Shown here: positions 63,998-64,000 of the stretch, piece by piece
Layout of the letters: every line of letters begins with the position of its first letter
Position numbering within the stretch: the first letter of the stretch is position 1
Assembly: GCF_000426685.1 (NCBI RefSeq)
Contig: NZ_AUFV01000003.1
Location: 372,001-436,000, forward strand
Length of the DNA: 64,000 bases
From: Solimonas flava DSM 18980
GTDB lineage: Bacteria > Pseudomonadota > Gammaproteobacteria > Nevskiales > Nevskiaceae
Reading direction: 5' to 3'
Notes under the pieces: model-generated
Database searches by the model: none
What the model saw: the letters and a program-made list of their open reading frames with translations, nothing else
Told to the model about the DNA's origin: nothing
Translations under genes and position numbers: made by a program

Positions 63998-64000
63998 TGG

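Overview
This window is GC-rich, densely packed proteobacterial chromosome. It encodes HrpA, TatABC next to hisE, SufT, ApaG, a YqjI/YqjH-like pair and a xanthomonadin-type aryl polyene (APE) cluster. Together these point to a Gammaproteobacterium, probably near the Nevskiales or Xanthomonadales; a betaproteobacterium cannot be excluded from the sequence alone. I saw no rRNA, tRNA, CRISPR array, insertion sequence or phage gene.

Layout. 0-5.8 kb: the end of hrpA, a flavin reductase, pyrF, hemE and a YihG-like acyltransferase. 5.9-13.2 kb: DegV, purEK, a SIMPL protein, sufT, apaG, an Old Yellow Enzyme relative and small envelope proteins. 13.2-21.3 kb: a luciferase-like oxidoreductase, then hisB-hisH-hisA-hisF-hisE-tatA-tatB-tatC and a two-component system on the plus strand; hisI is absent. 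21.3-24.4 kb: hemB, a GST-like protein, aroE and an L,D-transpeptidase on the minus strand. 24.6-35.7 kb: a Calx-beta/GH18 chitinase-like protein, an ECF sigma/anti-sigma pair, a drug exporter, glpK, a metal-sensor-like PadR regulator divergent from a siderophore reductase, and several envelope proteins.

35.8-53.5 kb is the largest unit: a two-armed APE pigment cluster of 21 genes diverging from about 47.4 kb. The minus arm begins with a chorismatase (FkbO/XanB2 family) that could make the hydroxybenzoate starter. It continues with an acyltransferase, ACP, dehydratase, glycosyltransferase, thioesterase, LolA-like carrier, MMPL exporter, FAD oxidoreductase, DUF3261 lipoprotein, dehydratase, ketoreductase and ketosynthase. 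The plus arm has a second ACP, a membrane protein, an AMP-dependent ligase, a dehydratase, an LpxL-like acyltransferase, a ketosynthase, its chain-length-factor partner and a further dehydratase. Starter supply, activation, polyene extension, lipid and sugar attachment and export are therefore encoded together.

53.5-64 kb: an EamA transporter, two small minus-strand genes, a Tat-exported lipoprotein of the D-amino-acid-oxidase family that appears circularly permuted, DUF4442, a lipoprotein, an NTF2-like protein, the NHEJ pair ligD-ku, a YciI-like protein and a lower-GC tail with two small hypothetical genes.

The observations I rate highest are the permuted D-amino-acid-oxidase-like lipoprotein, the APE cluster carrying its own chorismatase, and the palindrome that covers both -10 boxes between the PadR regulator and the siderophore reductase.
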